A stretch of 64,000 nucleotides of DNA from Psychroserpens luteolus (GCF_021032705.1 NZ_JAHVXI010000002.1:642490-706489); one strand, 5' to 3'. Numbered from the stretch's first letter, positions 45,908 through 54,191 are shown. Notes: generated by a model from the letters alone, not told the origin. Numbers and translations: made by a program.

Positions 45908-46680
45908 TAGATCTCGCCTTTAAAAACTAGAGTTGCTGGACCTATAAGCCATATATTCTTATAAACATTTTCATGCCTTTCAAACGACACTTGAAGAGTT
46001 CCTCCTTCAGTTTGCAAAGTAATGATATCCTTAGTGGTCTCACCAATATAGTTCATTGCCAAAGCAACAGCAGTAACTCCCGTTCCGCATGAATAAGTCT
46101 CATCTTCAACACCTCTTTCATAGGTTCTAACAGAAAAATTATCATCAGTATTCTTACTAACAAAATTCACATTACTACCAGCTTCGTTGTAAAGTGGACT
46201 TGTTCTAATTTGTCTTCCGATAGTTTTTACATCAAACTCACTTAAACGATCTGTCATTTGAACATGATGTGGTGAGCCTGTATCCAAAAACGTATGTGAT
46301 TCATGCACATCGATATCATCAACATCTTGCATTTGTAAGCTTACCAAGCCATTTTCTATTTTAGCCTTATGCAAACCATCAATAGCTTCAAAAGTGGCTT
46401 CATTCTCTATAACACCCAAATAGTTGGCAAAAGCTGTGATGCAACGACCACCATTTCCACACATTGAACTTTCATTTCCATCAGCATTAAAATATACCAT
46501 TTTAAAATCACATGATTCATGATCTTCTAAAAGTATCAAACCATCTGCTCCAATACCAAAACGTCTATCACACAAAAAGGCAATACGCTTGGTGTCTTTC
46601 TTGTTGAAAGTTTGCCGACGATTATCAATTATTACAAAGTCGTTTCCTGTTCCTTGATATTTATAAAATGTAAATGCCAT
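45907..46680 (-). CDS. dapF: Diaminopimelate epimerase
   Basis: DapF converts LL- to meso-diaminopimelate, the precursor of lysine and of the peptidoglycan cross-link. The 257-residue protein has both catalytic cysteines, C74 in MCGNGGRC and C198 in SCGTGVTA, plus the YQGTGNDFVIID start. It leads an operon with GNAT, mltG and DUF2279 that makes sense as an envelope unit. Its -7 element is 8 bases before the ATG. An array of GTTAAA repeats lies 24 bases upstream of that. Confidence 0.97.
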   Translation of the reverse strand: MAFTFYKYQGTGNDFVIIDNRRQTFNKKDTKRIAFLCDRRFGIGADGLILLEDHESCDFKMVYFNADGNESSMCGNGGRCITAFANYLGVIENEATFEAIDGLHKAKIENGLVSLQMQDVDDIDVHESHTFLDTGSPHHVQMTDRLSEFDVKTIGRQIRTSPLYNEAGSNVNFVSKNTDDNFSVRTYERGVEDETYSCGTGVTAVALAMNYIGETTKDIITLQTEGGTLQVSFERHENVYKNIWLIGPATLVFKGEI

Positions 46681-46688
46681 ACGTGTTG

Positions 46689-46696
46689 CAAATATA
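46689..46696 (-). promoter_or_regulatory. -7 element of the dapF operon
   Basis: TATATTTG on the minus strand, full match to TAnnTTTG, 8 bases from the dapF ATG. No TTG at -33; the repeat array begins 24 bases upstream. Confidence 0.55.
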
Positions 46697-46720
46697 TAAA
46701 TTATGACGCGATAATTGTGC

Positions 46721-46760
46721 TGTTAAATGAGCGTTAAATTCAACGTTAAAAATCGTTAAA
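46721..46760 (+). promoter_or_regulatory. Array of four GTTAAA direct repeats between dapF and htrA
   Basis: TGTTAAA at 46721 and CGTTAAA at 46732, 46744 and 46754, with start-to-start distances of 11, 12 and 10 bases, all on one face of the helix. A fifth CGTTAAA lies at 46797. The array is 24 bases from the dapF -7 element and 26 from that of htrA, so one bound regulator could act on both. The spacing is that of OmpR-family operators; the identity of the regulator is inference. Confidence 0.65.
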
Positions 46761-46761
46761 G

Positions 46762-46794
46762 TTGAATTTCAATTTCAATAAATAACTAAATTTA
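46762..46794 (+). promoter_or_regulatory. Predicted promoter of htrA
   Basis: TTG at 46762-46764 and TAAATTTA at 46787-46794 are 22 bases apart; the -7 element has one mismatch to TAnnTTTG. The leader would be about 40 bases and contains one more CGTTAAA. Confidence 0.45.
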
Positions 46795-46837
46795 ATCGTT
46801 AAATACGCTATTAAACATTTTAAAAACCTAATAACTT

Positions 46838-48253
46838 ATGAAAAAGATTTTAACCTTAGTATTTGTGTCTGTTTTAGGTGGAATTATTGCATTATCTACC
46901 TACACTCACTTTATAGAAAAAGAACAAATCATAACTGTAACTGAAAGCTCAAATGAGCCTCAGTTTTTAAACGCAAGCTACAATACAAAAACAGCCAATC
47001 TCATTAATGGAGAACAATCAGATTTCACATTAGCAGCTGAGAACACTATAAATTCTGTGGTTCACGTAAAGAACACCTCTATTGTAAGTGGTGCTCTTAC
47101 TTTTGAAGATTTATTCTACGGAAGACGCTCTCAACGTGCTCAAGTTGGAACTGGAAGTGGTGTTATCATTGATAAAAATGGATATATTATCACCAACAAT
47201 CATGTTATAGCTGGTGCAAGCAACATTTCAATTACCTTAAATGATAACAGAGTATTTGAAGCAGAACTAATTGGTACTGATGAAAAAACTGATATTGCGC
47301 TTTTAAAGATTGATGCAGAAGAAGATTTACCTGCTATAGAGTTTGGTGATTCAGATCATGCAAAAGTAGGTGAATGGGTTTTAGCTGTTGGCAATCCTTT
47401 TAACTTAACATCTACAGTTACTGCAGGAATTATTAGTGCAAAATCTAGAGACTTATCTGGGAGAAATTCTCAATCCTTCATTCAAACGGATGCTGCTGTA
47501 AATCCAGGAAATTCTGGAGGCGCTTTGGTGAATTCTAACGGACGACTTATAGGCATTAACACAGCGATTAGCTCAAGAACAGGTTCATATATAGGGTATT
47601 CATTTGCAGTACCAAGTAATATTGCCAGAAAAGTAGTTCAAGACATTATGGAATATGGAGATGTTCAAGAAGGTGTTCTTGGTGTGTCTATTTTAAATAG
47701 AAACTCAGATGAAGCTAAAGAACTAGGTGTTAGTGAAATTCAAGGGGTCTACATTAGTAATGTTGAAGATAACTCTGGTGCTAAAAAGGCTGGTATTAAA
47801 AATGGAGATATTATCAGAAAGTTAGATAATGTTGCGATCTCGAAGTTTTCAGATTTAAGTGGTTATATAAAAACCAAACGTCCTAATGATGTTGTTAATG
47901 TTGAAATTGAAAGAGACAGTAAAGTAAAGATTATACCTGTAACACTGTCTAAAAGTGATATTATAAGTGTTGAGTTTATTAATATGGAATTACGTAACCT
48001 TCCGTCTAAATTAAAAAAGGACTATAATATTAAAAATGGAGTTATCGTGCAAGATAATAAAAATAAGTTTCTCTATTCTAAATTAGGCATCAGACGTGGT
48101 TATATCATTACAGGAATAAATGATATTACAATACATAGTGTGGAAGATATTACAAAGTTTACAAAAAAGTATGGCGAAAATGCTCAAGAAAACATTTTCA
48201 AACTAGAATATTTAAATACAGATCTAGAACGAAAAGAAGTCATCTTTAGATAG
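46838..48253 (+). CDS. htrA: Periplasmic serine protease of the HtrA/DegP family
   Basis: A 471-residue quality-control protease for misfolded envelope proteins. A signal peptide or anchor lies at about 5-24. The trypsin-like domain holds the triad H122 (TNNHVI), D152 (KTDIALL) and S226 (GNSGGAL). Two PDZ domains follow (about 270-360 and 375-465). Length is normal for DegP/DegQ. It is transcribed alone between the GTTAAA array and a strong terminator. Induction by envelope stress is known for the family; regulation by the two-component system in this window is my inference. Confidence 0.96.
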   Translation: MKKILTLVFVSVLGGIIALSTYTHFIEKEQIITVTESSNEPQFLNASYNTKTANLINGEQSDFTLAAENTINSVVHVKNTSIVSGALTFEDLFYGRRSQRAQVGTGSGVIIDKNGYIITNNHVIAGASNISITLNDNRVFEAELIGTDEKTDIALLKIDAEEDLPAIEFGDSDHAKVGEWVLAVGNPFNLTSTVTAGIISAKSRDLSGRNSQSFIQTDAAVNPGNSGGALVNSNGRLIGINTAISSRTGSYIGYSFAVPSNIARKVVQDIMEYGDVQEGVLGVSILNRNSDEAKELGVSEIQGVYISNVEDNSGAKKAGIKNGDIIRKLDNVAISKFSDLSGYIKTKRPNDVVNVEIERDSKVKIIPVTLSKSDIISVEFINMELRNLPSKLKKDYNIKNGVIVQDNKNKFLYSKLGIRRGYIITGINDITIHSVEDITKFTKKYGENAQENIFKLEYLNTDLERKEVIFR

Positions 48254-48272
48254 ATATAAATTAAATGTATAC

Positions 48273-48309
48273 AAACCCCTTCAGAACATAAAATTTTGAA
48301 GGGGTTTTT
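48273..48309 (+). terminator. Terminator after htrA
   Basis: AAACCCCTTCA (48273-48283) pairs perfectly with TGAAGGGGTTT (48297-48307); 13-base loop, T-rich tail. Confidence 0.85.
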
Positions 48310-48348
48310 ATTTTATCAAAAAACGCTACGAAAACGTTTGAAATATAT

Positions 48349-48356
48349 TATTTTTG
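48349..48356 (+). promoter_or_regulatory. -7 element of gap
   Basis: TATTTTTG, full match to TAnnTTTG, 39 bases before the ATG at 48396. Its last bases are the TTG of a spurious upstream frame, which supports the ATG as start. No TTG is at -33. Confidence 0.45.
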
Positions 48357-48395
48357 CAAAAATTTTTAAACACACAACACACTAAATCATTTACA

Positions 48396-49844
48396 ATGGG
48401 TTTGAACGGAACTTATGAAAAAGAACTTGCTTTTCAGGCAGATCGTAGAAGAGCTACAGTTGAATTTATTAAAATTGTTAGCGACCTTTGGTACGATAAA
48501 TCAATAGAATTGGTGCTATTTAGAAACCAATTAATTGATCGCAATGTGAGCGAAATTTTAAATCTTCACGAATATGCTGGAGAGTTTGTGCAGAAACCAA
48601 TTTCAATTTTTGACTCTGTAGAAATTGCCCAAGCTATTAAAACTCTAGACCTTCCTCCTGCTAAATTAGACATTGGAAAGTTAACGTATGAGTTTCATTT
48701 AGAAGATCAAAAATATAGTAATGCTACAGGTTTTGTTGCAGCTAAACTTAAAGACGCAAAGAAAAATAAAGCCATACAACCTAAGGATGTTGTTCTTTAT
48801 GGTTTTGGTAGAATTGGTCGTCTAGTGGCAAGAGAATTAATGACTCGAACCGGAAAAGGGAGTCAATTACGTTTAAGAGCTATCGTTACTCGAGGTGCCA
48901 TAGATCAGGTTGTTTTAGAAAAAAGAGCATCATTACTACGTAATGATTCTGTACATGGAGATTTTCCTGGTACTGTTGTTGCAGATGCTAAAAACAGCGC
49001 CTTAATTATTAATGGAACTACTGTAAATGTTATCTCGGCAAATGCTCCAGAAGACATCGACTATACCAAATTAGGTATCAATAATGCCTTAGTTATTGAT
49101 AATACTGGTGCTTTTAGAGATGACGAAGCTTTAGGAAGACATTTAAAATCTAAAGGTGTAGAGAAAGTATTATTAACAGCTCCAGGTAAAGGTGTTCCTA
49201 ATATTGTTCATGGTGTAAATCACCTTGAAAACAATCCTGATAAAGTAGATATCTTTTCAGCAGCATCATGCACTACAAATGCAATTACGCCTGTTTTAAA
49301 AGCTATGGAAGATACATTTGGAGTTGTAAGTGGACATTTAGAAACGATTCATGCCTATACAAATGACCAAAATTTAGTGGATAATTTCCATAAAAAATAC
49401 CGTCGTGGAAGAGCTGCGGCACTCAACATGGTTATTACTGAAACTGGTGCTGGTAAAGCGGTGTCAAAAGCCTTACCTTCTCTTGAAGGAAAACTAACTT
49501 CTAATGCTATTAGAGTTCCTGTTCCAAATGGTTCTCTAGCTATTTTAAATTTAGAATTAGAAAAAGAAGCCTCTGTTGAAGGTATTAATACCATCATGAA
49601 AAAATATGCACTTGAAGGTGATTTGGTTGAACAAATTAAGTATGAAATGAGTGACGAATTAGTATCTAGTGATATCGTTGGAAGTTCTGCGCCTTCAATA
49701 TATGATAGCAAAGCTACAATTGTTCGTGGCGATGGAAAAAATGCCATTCTTTACATCTGGTATGATAACGAATATGGCTATAGTCATCAAGTTATTAGGC
49801 TTGCAAAATACATTGCGAAAGTAAGACGTTTTTCATACTACTAG
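48396..49844 (+). CDS. gap: Glyceraldehyde-3-phosphate dehydrogenase, long form
   Basis: Catalyses the NAD(P)-dependent oxidation of glyceraldehyde 3-phosphate in central carbon metabolism. I use the ATG at 48396 (MGLNGTYEKELAFQ); an in-frame TTG at 48354 lies within the promoter. The 482 residues include an N-terminal extension of about 130 residues before the Rossmann motif VVLYGFGRIGRLVAREL, and the catalytic C292 in SAASCTTNAITP. This long type is found in Bacteroidota and some other bacteria; it is distinct from the 330-residue glycolytic enzyme, which may be encoded elsewhere. Own promoter and terminator. Confidence 0.94.
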   Translation: MGLNGTYEKELAFQADRRRATVEFIKIVSDLWYDKSIELVLFRNQLIDRNVSEILNLHEYAGEFVQKPISIFDSVEIAQAIKTLDLPPAKLDIGKLTYEFHLEDQKYSNATGFVAAKLKDAKKNKAIQPKDVVLYGFGRIGRLVARELMTRTGKGSQLRLRAIVTRGAIDQVVLEKRASLLRNDSVHGDFPGTVVADAKNSALIINGTTVNVISANAPEDIDYTKLGINNALVIDNTGAFRDDEALGRHLKSKGVEKVLLTAPGKGVPNIVHGVNHLENNPDKVDIFSAASCTTNAITPVLKAMEDTFGVVSGHLETIHAYTNDQNLVDNFHKKYRRGRAAALNMVITETGAGKAVSKALPSLEGKLTSNAIRVPVPNGSLAILNLELEKEASVEGINTIMKKYALEGDLVEQIKYEMSDELVSSDIVGSSAPSIYDSKATIVRGDGKNAILYIWYDNEYGYSHQVIRLAKYIAKVRRFSYY

Positions 49845-49865
49845 TCTGTATAATACTATTAAGAT

Positions 49866-49897
49866 AAATCCCATTTTGTTTAAAATGGGATTTTTTT
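49866..49897 (+). terminator. Terminator after gap
   Basis: AAATCCCATTTT (49866-49877) and AAAATGGGATTT (49882-49893) form a 12-base stem with a GTTT loop, followed by a T-run. Confidence 0.9.
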
Positions 49898-49961
49898 GTT
49901 TATCAAAGCAACCTTTTAAGGATTTCTGCATCTAGTAAATAGAACTATTAAATCAATTGCT

Positions 49962-50489
49962 ATGAAAAAGAAATCTTTTGTGATGCTAATACTCTTATGC
50001 TTTAGCCTCAGCCTCCATTCCTGCTGGTTTTTCGGTCCTGAAGAGGAAATTATTACTACTCAAATTGAAGAGTATTACGAACCCGTAATTATGCAACGTT
50101 CAGATTTTGAAAACACGACGAGCCTTCAATCTACAGCAGAGGTGATTGTTAATTCAGGAAAAATTTATGTTAAGGGCAATTATATTTTTGTCAATGAACG
50201 CAATAAAGGATTTCATATTATTAATAATACAGACCCTTCAAATCCGCAAAATATAGCTTTTCTTAATGTGTTAGGGTCTTCAGATCTGACTATTAAAGGA
50301 GAATCAATTTATGTCAATAATGCAACCGATTTATTAGCACTCACTTTAGATCCTCAAAATGGAACTATGGAAATCACCAAACGCGTTCCTAATGCATTTC
50401 CTCAACTAAGATCTCCATTTGGGACTTCTTTCTATGGAATTCAAGAGAATGAAATTATTGTAGACTGGACTATAAATGAAAACATCTAA
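49962..50489 (+). CDS. LVIVD-type repeat lipoprotein (first of a pair)
   Basis: A 175-residue lipoprotein (lipobox LHSC, C21). After a linker it has beta-propeller-like repeats of the LVIVD type: GKIYVKGNYIFVNERNKGFHIINNTDPSNPQNIAFLNV and DLTIKGESIYVNNATDLLALTL. It ends in IIVDWTINENI, which looks like a natural end rather than a truncation. Overlap with the next gene depends on the start chosen there; with the ATG at 50509 the gap is 19 bases. Probably surface or periplasmic; function unknown. Confidence 0.65.
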   Translation: MKKKSFVMLILLCFSLSLHSCWFFGPEEEIITTQIEEYYEPVIMQRSDFENTTSLQSTAEVIVNSGKIYVKGNYIFVNERNKGFHIINNTDPSNPQNIAFLNVLGSSDLTIKGESIYVNNATDLLALTLDPQNGTMEITKRVPNAFPQLRSPFGTSFYGIQENEIIVDWTINENI

Positions 50490-50508
50490 AACGCAAAACT
50501 TAACGATT

Positions 50509-51246
50509 ATGAAAAAATATATCATTTTATTAGTTATCGGACTTATGTTGAGTTGTGATTCCGACAGTTCAAGTAACTCAGATAGCTCCTCAAATGAGAC
50601 TGGAAAAGCAGGCTCTTTAGCGCGTTTTACAACATATAACGACTATTTGTATACCGTTGATGATCAAAACCTAAATGTATTTAGCATCGTCAATCGCGAA
50701 GAACCTGTAAAAGTTAATAAGCTTATCATTGGCTTTGAAATTGAAACCTTATTCAATTACAAAGAATATCTATACATAGGTTCCCAAAACGGCATGTACA
50801 TTTATAGTGTGCAAAACCCTGAACAACCAGAATACTTATCTGATGTACAACATTTCACCGCATGTGATCCTGTAGTAGCCAATGCAACTCATGCCTATGT
50901 GACTTTACATGCCGATATTGGTTGTGGTACTACTATTAATATTCTAGAGATTTACGATGTTACAGATGTGGTTAATCCTGTTTTAATTTCTAGTAGAAAC
51001 TTAACTAAGCCTATCGGATTAGGATTATACAATGATTATCTTATCGTATGCGACGATGAAGTGAAAATTTTTGATGTGTCAGATCCCGAAAATTCGGTCT
51101 TAGTTCATGCTATTAACCGAGATGCTTTTGATGTTATTGTTAACAACAACACCTTAATACTCATTGGCGAAAACGGATTATACCAATACAGTCTCAATCC
51201 AAATAGCATTCAAAACACAGAAGAATTAAGCACTATCAACATCTAA
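50509..51246 (+). CDS. LVIVD repeat lipoprotein (second of a pair)
   Basis: I choose the ATG at 50509 (MKKYIILLVIGLMLSC, lipid-modified C16), since the 11 residues before it are not part of a lipoprotein signal. The 245-residue protein has a Ser-rich linker and about five LVIVD repeats, e.g. LYIGSQNGMYIYSVQNPEQP and LIVCDDEVKIFDVSDPENS. These repeats form a propeller in exported proteins of unknown function. Paired with the previous gene as a two-gene unit; a small hairpin follows. Confidence 0.75.
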   Translation: MKKYIILLVIGLMLSCDSDSSSNSDSSSNETGKAGSLARFTTYNDYLYTVDDQNLNVFSIVNREEPVKVNKLIIGFEIETLFNYKEYLYIGSQNGMYIYSVQNPEQPEYLSDVQHFTACDPVVANATHAYVTLHADIGCGTTINILEIYDVTDVVNPVLISSRNLTKPIGLGLYNDYLIVCDDEVKIFDVSDPENSVLVHAINRDAFDVIVNNNTLILIGENGLYQYSLNPNSIQNTEELSTINI

Positions 51247-51272
51247 AATCAACTTTCATTCGTATATAATTT

Positions 51273-51293
51273 AGCCTCACATTTAGTGAGGCT
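51273..51293 (+). terminator. Probable terminator after the LVIVD genes
   Basis: AGCCTCAC pairs with GTGAGGCT around ATTTA. The stem is short and the T-run weak. Confidence 0.5.
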
Positions 51294-51390
51294 TGATGTT
51301 TATATCAACATCCTGATTTACACCTAAATTATCATATAAATTATTATATTGCTACCATAAATTAAGCTATTAAAACTCAACCAAACCAAA

Positions 51391-52002
51391 ATGAAATTTT
51401 TTAAGACGCTATTATTCACAGCCCTCACAGTATTATGTTTCTCTACGGCTTCTGCACAAACAGCCAATAATGAAGAAAAATTATCATTAAATAGTGGAAC
51501 AATCGACAATCAATTTGAATATGTTATTAGACGTTCAAACAGTTGGCAAGATTATAAAACGGTAAAGAAAACTTGGTTATATGCACTCAAGGCACATACC
51601 ATCGATTCGCTTAATGCAGTTCATAAAGATCTAAACGACACACGTGCTGTTGTAGAAACTCAAGCTAAAGAGATTGAAGGTTTAAAAGCTAATCTTGCAA
51701 ACACCAAAACAAGTTTAGATAATACCATTGCAGAAAAAGATAGTATGGTACTTTTTGGAATGCAAACGAGCAAACCTAACTACAGCTTGATTTTATGGAG
51801 TATTGTTGGTGTATTGTCGGCTTTATTGTTATTTTTTATCTACAAGTTCAAAAACAGTAATGCCATCACTAAGCAAGCCAAAAAGACCTTAGCCGAAACC
51901 GAAGAGGAATTTGAAGAACACCGACGTGTCGCATTAGAGCGTGAGCAAAAAGTAAGACGTCAATTACAAGACGAAATCAATAAACAGAAGAATAACGGAT
52001 AA
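51391..52002 (+). CDS. Exported coiled-coil protein with one membrane segment
   Basis: A 203-residue protein: signal peptide cleaved at about 22 (TASAQ), a coiled-coil region (about 75-120, TQAKEIEGLKANLANTKTSLDN), one membrane segment (about 133-155) and a charged C-terminal coil ending EREQKVRRQLQDEINKQK. Homologues in Flavobacteriaceae are, as I recall, often labelled tRNA (guanine-N1)-methyltransferase. That label is wrong here: the sequence has no TrmD fold, and the true trmD is 1.2 kb downstream. Function unknown. Confidence 0.75.
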   Translation: MKFFKTLLFTALTVLCFSTASAQTANNEEKLSLNSGTIDNQFEYVIRRSNSWQDYKTVKKTWLYALKAHTIDSLNAVHKDLNDTRAVVETQAKEIEGLKANLANTKTSLDNTIAEKDSMVLFGMQTSKPNYSLILWSIVGVLSALLLFFIYKFKNSNAITKQAKKTLAETEEEFEEHRRVALEREQKVRRQLQDEINKQKNNG

Positions 52003-52042
52003 TTGGTTCTTCGGAACTATGAAATCGCTAAAGATTTAAATA

Positions 52043-52075
52043 AAAATCTGTAACTTTAGGTTACAGATTTTTTTT
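52043..52075 (+). terminator. Terminator abutting the start of the GNAT gene
   Basis: AAAATCTGTAAC (52043-52054) pairs with GTTACAGATTTT (52060-52071) around TTTAG. The T-run reaches to the base before the ATG at 52076. Confidence 0.9.
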
Positions 52076-52513
52076 ATGACCATATATCACGCACAACTGA
52101 GAGATTTAGAAGGATTGATTAATTTGTTTGATGGCTATCGTGTCTTCTATAAGCAGGATTCTAATCCAGCGGCAGTTAAACGTTTTTTAACACAACGCAT
52201 CGTTAAAAATGACTCTATTATCTATATTGCCTATGTTGATGATGAAGCTGCCGGATTTACCCAACTGTATCCTTTACTGTCATCTGTATCTATGAAACCA
52301 ATGTATTTGCTTAACGACTTATATGTGCATTCTAAGTTTAGAGGTCAAGGGATTGGCGAAGCTTTAATCAATCGTGCAAAACATTTATGCCAATCTGAAA
52401 ATAATAAAGGTATGGCAATACAAACAGCTTTTGATAATCCCGCACAACGGTTATATGAACGTTTAGGTTTTGTTAAAGACACCGATTTACATTTTTTTTG
52501 GAGTAATAAATAA
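52076..52513 (+). CDS. GNAT family N-acetyltransferase
   Basis: A 145-residue acetyltransferase. The start MTIYHAQLRDLEGLINLFDGYRVFY, the central LLNDLYVHSKFRGQGIGEALI with the acetyl-CoA loop RGQGIG, and the end PAQRLYERLGF are typical. The ATG is directly at the end of a strong terminator, so transcription either reads through or starts close by; TAACTTTA within the hairpin is one base off TAnnTTTG. Substrate unknown. Confidence 0.88.
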   Translation: MTIYHAQLRDLEGLINLFDGYRVFYKQDSNPAAVKRFLTQRIVKNDSIIYIAYVDDEAAGFTQLYPLLSSVSMKPMYLLNDLYVHSKFRGQGIGEALINRAKHLCQSENNKGMAIQTAFDNPAQRLYERLGFVKDTDLHFFWSNK

Positions 52514-52526
52514 GGAGTCAATATAG

Positions 52527-52658
52527 AGTCGAGGTATTTATGCCGATATCATCATTGACTACCCAAGAAACACTCAAGACTTTTTTAGAAAAATCATGAG
52601 TGATCTCGAGACTGATGATCTCGCTATAAAAACTGCTTTGGACATGATAAAAGGTTAA
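52527..52658 (+). pseudogene. Gene remnant (C-terminal fragment without a start)
   Basis: After a TAG at 52524 the frame reads SRGIYADIIIDYPRNTQDFFRK, then IMSDLETDDLAIKTALDMIKG and TAA at 52656. The peptide looks like natural protein (amphipathic, no low complexity) but has no start codon before the conserved-looking part. It may be the tail of a lost gene between the GNAT and NTF2-like genes; I cannot name the family with confidence. Confidence 0.35.
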
Positions 52659-52676
52659 AAAAAATGCTAATTTTAA

Positions 52677-53120
52677 ATGAAACAAATACTATTAATCATT
52701 ACATTAATTTTAAGTTGTAGCTGTCAAACTGAAGATCAAATGAAAGCAAATCAAAAAGACATCGTAAAAAACTATATCACATCCTATAACAATTTTGATA
52801 TAGATGGTATGATTAAGGATTGTCATCAAGATGTCATTTTTGAAAACATATCTAATGGAGTTGTAGATTTAAGAACCGAGGGATTAAAAGCATTTAAAGT
52901 TCAGGCCGAATCGGCAAAGCAGTATTTCAAAGAGCGAACACAAACAATAACGTCTTGGGCGCATAAAAACACGACTGTCACTATTGATATTGATTATAAA
53001 GCCATATTGGCTGTGGACTTACCAAACGGACTTAAAGCTGGAGACACTTTAGAATTAAAAGGACAATCTGAATTTGAATTTCTCAACGGAAAGATCAAAA
53101 AAATTACAGATAAGAGTTAA
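52677..53120 (+). CDS. NTF2-like (SnoaL-type) lipoprotein
   Basis: A 147-residue lipoprotein (Cys at 14 or 16 in ILSCSCQ) with one NTF2-like cone-shaped domain: KDIVKNYITSYNNFDIDGMIKDCHQDVIFENIS at the start and LKGQSEFEFLNGKIKKI at the end. Such domains bind small ligands or act as enzymes; no active-site pattern is clear. The trmD promoter begins right behind it. Confidence 0.75.
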   Translation: MKQILLIITLILSCSCQTEDQMKANQKDIVKNYITSYNNFDIDGMIKDCHQDVIFENISNGVVDLRTEGLKAFKVQAESAKQYFKERTQTITSWAHKNTTVTIDIDYKAILAVDLPNGLKAGDTLELKGQSEFEFLNGKIKKITDKS

Positions 53121-53126
53121 TTCATT

Positions 53127-53134
53127 TATCTTTG
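53127..53134 (+). promoter_or_regulatory. -7 element of trmD
   Basis: TATCTTTG, full match to TAnnTTTG, 18 bases before the trmD ATG. At 19 bases upstream stands TTA instead of TTG, inside the preceding coding region. Confidence 0.5.
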
Positions 53135-53152
53135 CTGTCTTAATTATCATCC

Positions 53153-53830
53153 ATGCGCATAGACATTATAACCGTTCTACCAGAATTATTGAGAAGTCCG
53201 TTCGAAGCTTCAATCCTTAAACGTGCTATCGAAGCTAATTTGGTAAGCGTCCATTTTCATAATTTACGAGACTATGCTACAGGTGGTTACAAAGCTATAG
53301 ATGATACTCAATTTGGTGGTGGCGCAGGTATGGTTATGATGATCGAACCTATTGATAAATGTATTTCAAAATTACAAAGTGAACGTACGTATGATGAGAT
53401 CATTTATATGACACCAGACGGCGAACGTCTCAACCAAAGTATGGCCAATCAAATCTCACTAAAAAAGAATATCATCATTTTATGTGGGCATTATAAGGGT
53501 GTTGACGAACGTGTTCGTGATAAATTTATTACACGAGAAATCTCTATAGGTGACTATGTTCTGTCTGGTGGTGAATTAGGTGCAGCAGTCTTATGTGATG
53601 CCATTATTAGATTGATTCCTGGTGTGTTGGGAAATGAAACCTCTGCCCTAACCGATTCGTTTCAAGATGGACTATTAGCGCCTCCTATCTATACTAAGCC
53701 GAGAGAATATGATGGTATGAAAGTACCTGAAGTATTATTTAGCGGAAATTTTCCTGAAATAGAAAAATGGCGAGAAGAACAAGCGTATAAACGAACCAAA
53801 GAGCGTCGACCAGATTTATTGGACGACTAA
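53153..53830 (+). CDS. trmD: tRNA (guanine-N1-)-methyltransferase
   Basis: TrmD methylates G37 of tRNAs reading CNN codons and prevents frameshifting. The 225-residue protein has the trefoil-knot SPOUT domain: [12 protein letters not shown] at the start, [25 protein letters not shown], and [14 protein letters not shown] at about 130, with a shorter C-terminal domain than E. coli (255). It lies upstream of rplS as in many bacteria, with one small membrane-protein gene in between. Confidence 0.97.
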   Translation: MRIDIITVLPELLRSPFEASILKRAIEANLVSVHFHNLRDYATGGYKAIDDTQFGGGAGMVMMIEPIDKCISKLQSERTYDEIIYMTPDGERLNQSMANQISLKKNIIILCGHYKGVDERVRDKFITREISIGDYVLSGGELGAAVLCDAIIRLIPGVLGNETSALTDSFQDGLLAPPIYTKPREYDGMKVPEVLFSGNFPEIEKWREEQAYKRTKERRPDLLDD

Positions 53831-53852
53831 CTCTTCATTAAATATAATCATC

Positions 53853-54191
53853 ATGTTAGAATCGACAGAATATTTATATACTATAAGTGCGGTTGTAAAT
53901 GTCCTAGCAATGCTTTTAGTGACAGCGGCCAGTATCATTATATTTATTAAAAATAGAACCATAACTACAACCATCGTATTTATTGGTGCCATACTAATGG
54001 TGATTACGACAATAATTGGTTTTCTAATAAATATATTTTCAACAAGTGATAATTTTGAAATGATGTTTAAAGTAAGAGGAGCCATGGCTATTTTATCAAG
54101 TCTATCTTATGGACTCTTTTGTTTTGGTTTATTCTTTTTTGCTCTTGAGTATTTTAAAAAGCCAATACCCAAGAATGAATTCTTGGACTAA
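53853..54191 (+). CDS. Small membrane protein of unknown function
   Basis: A 112-residue protein with three hydrophobic helices (about 10-33, 38-62, 73-98) and a short polar tail. I do not recognise the family. It begins 22 bases after trmD on the same strand and is followed by a hairpin-rich gap, so it probably shares the trmD transcript. Start MLESTEYLYT is the only ATG in a plausible place. Confidence 0.65.
   Translation: MLESTEYLYTISAVVNVLAMLLVTAASIIIFIKNRTITTTIVFIGAILMVITTIIGFLINIFSTSDNFEMMFKVRGAMAILSSLSYGLFCFGLFFFALEYFKKPIPKNEFLD

Noticed and set aside
50476..51246. Start of the second LVIVD protein at 50476
   Set aside because: It would bury the lipoprotein signal that begins at 50509 and overlap the previous gene.
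51391..52002. tRNA methyltransferase
   Set aside because: Signal peptide, coiled coils and a membrane helix; no SPOUT motifs. The real trmD is at 53153-53830.
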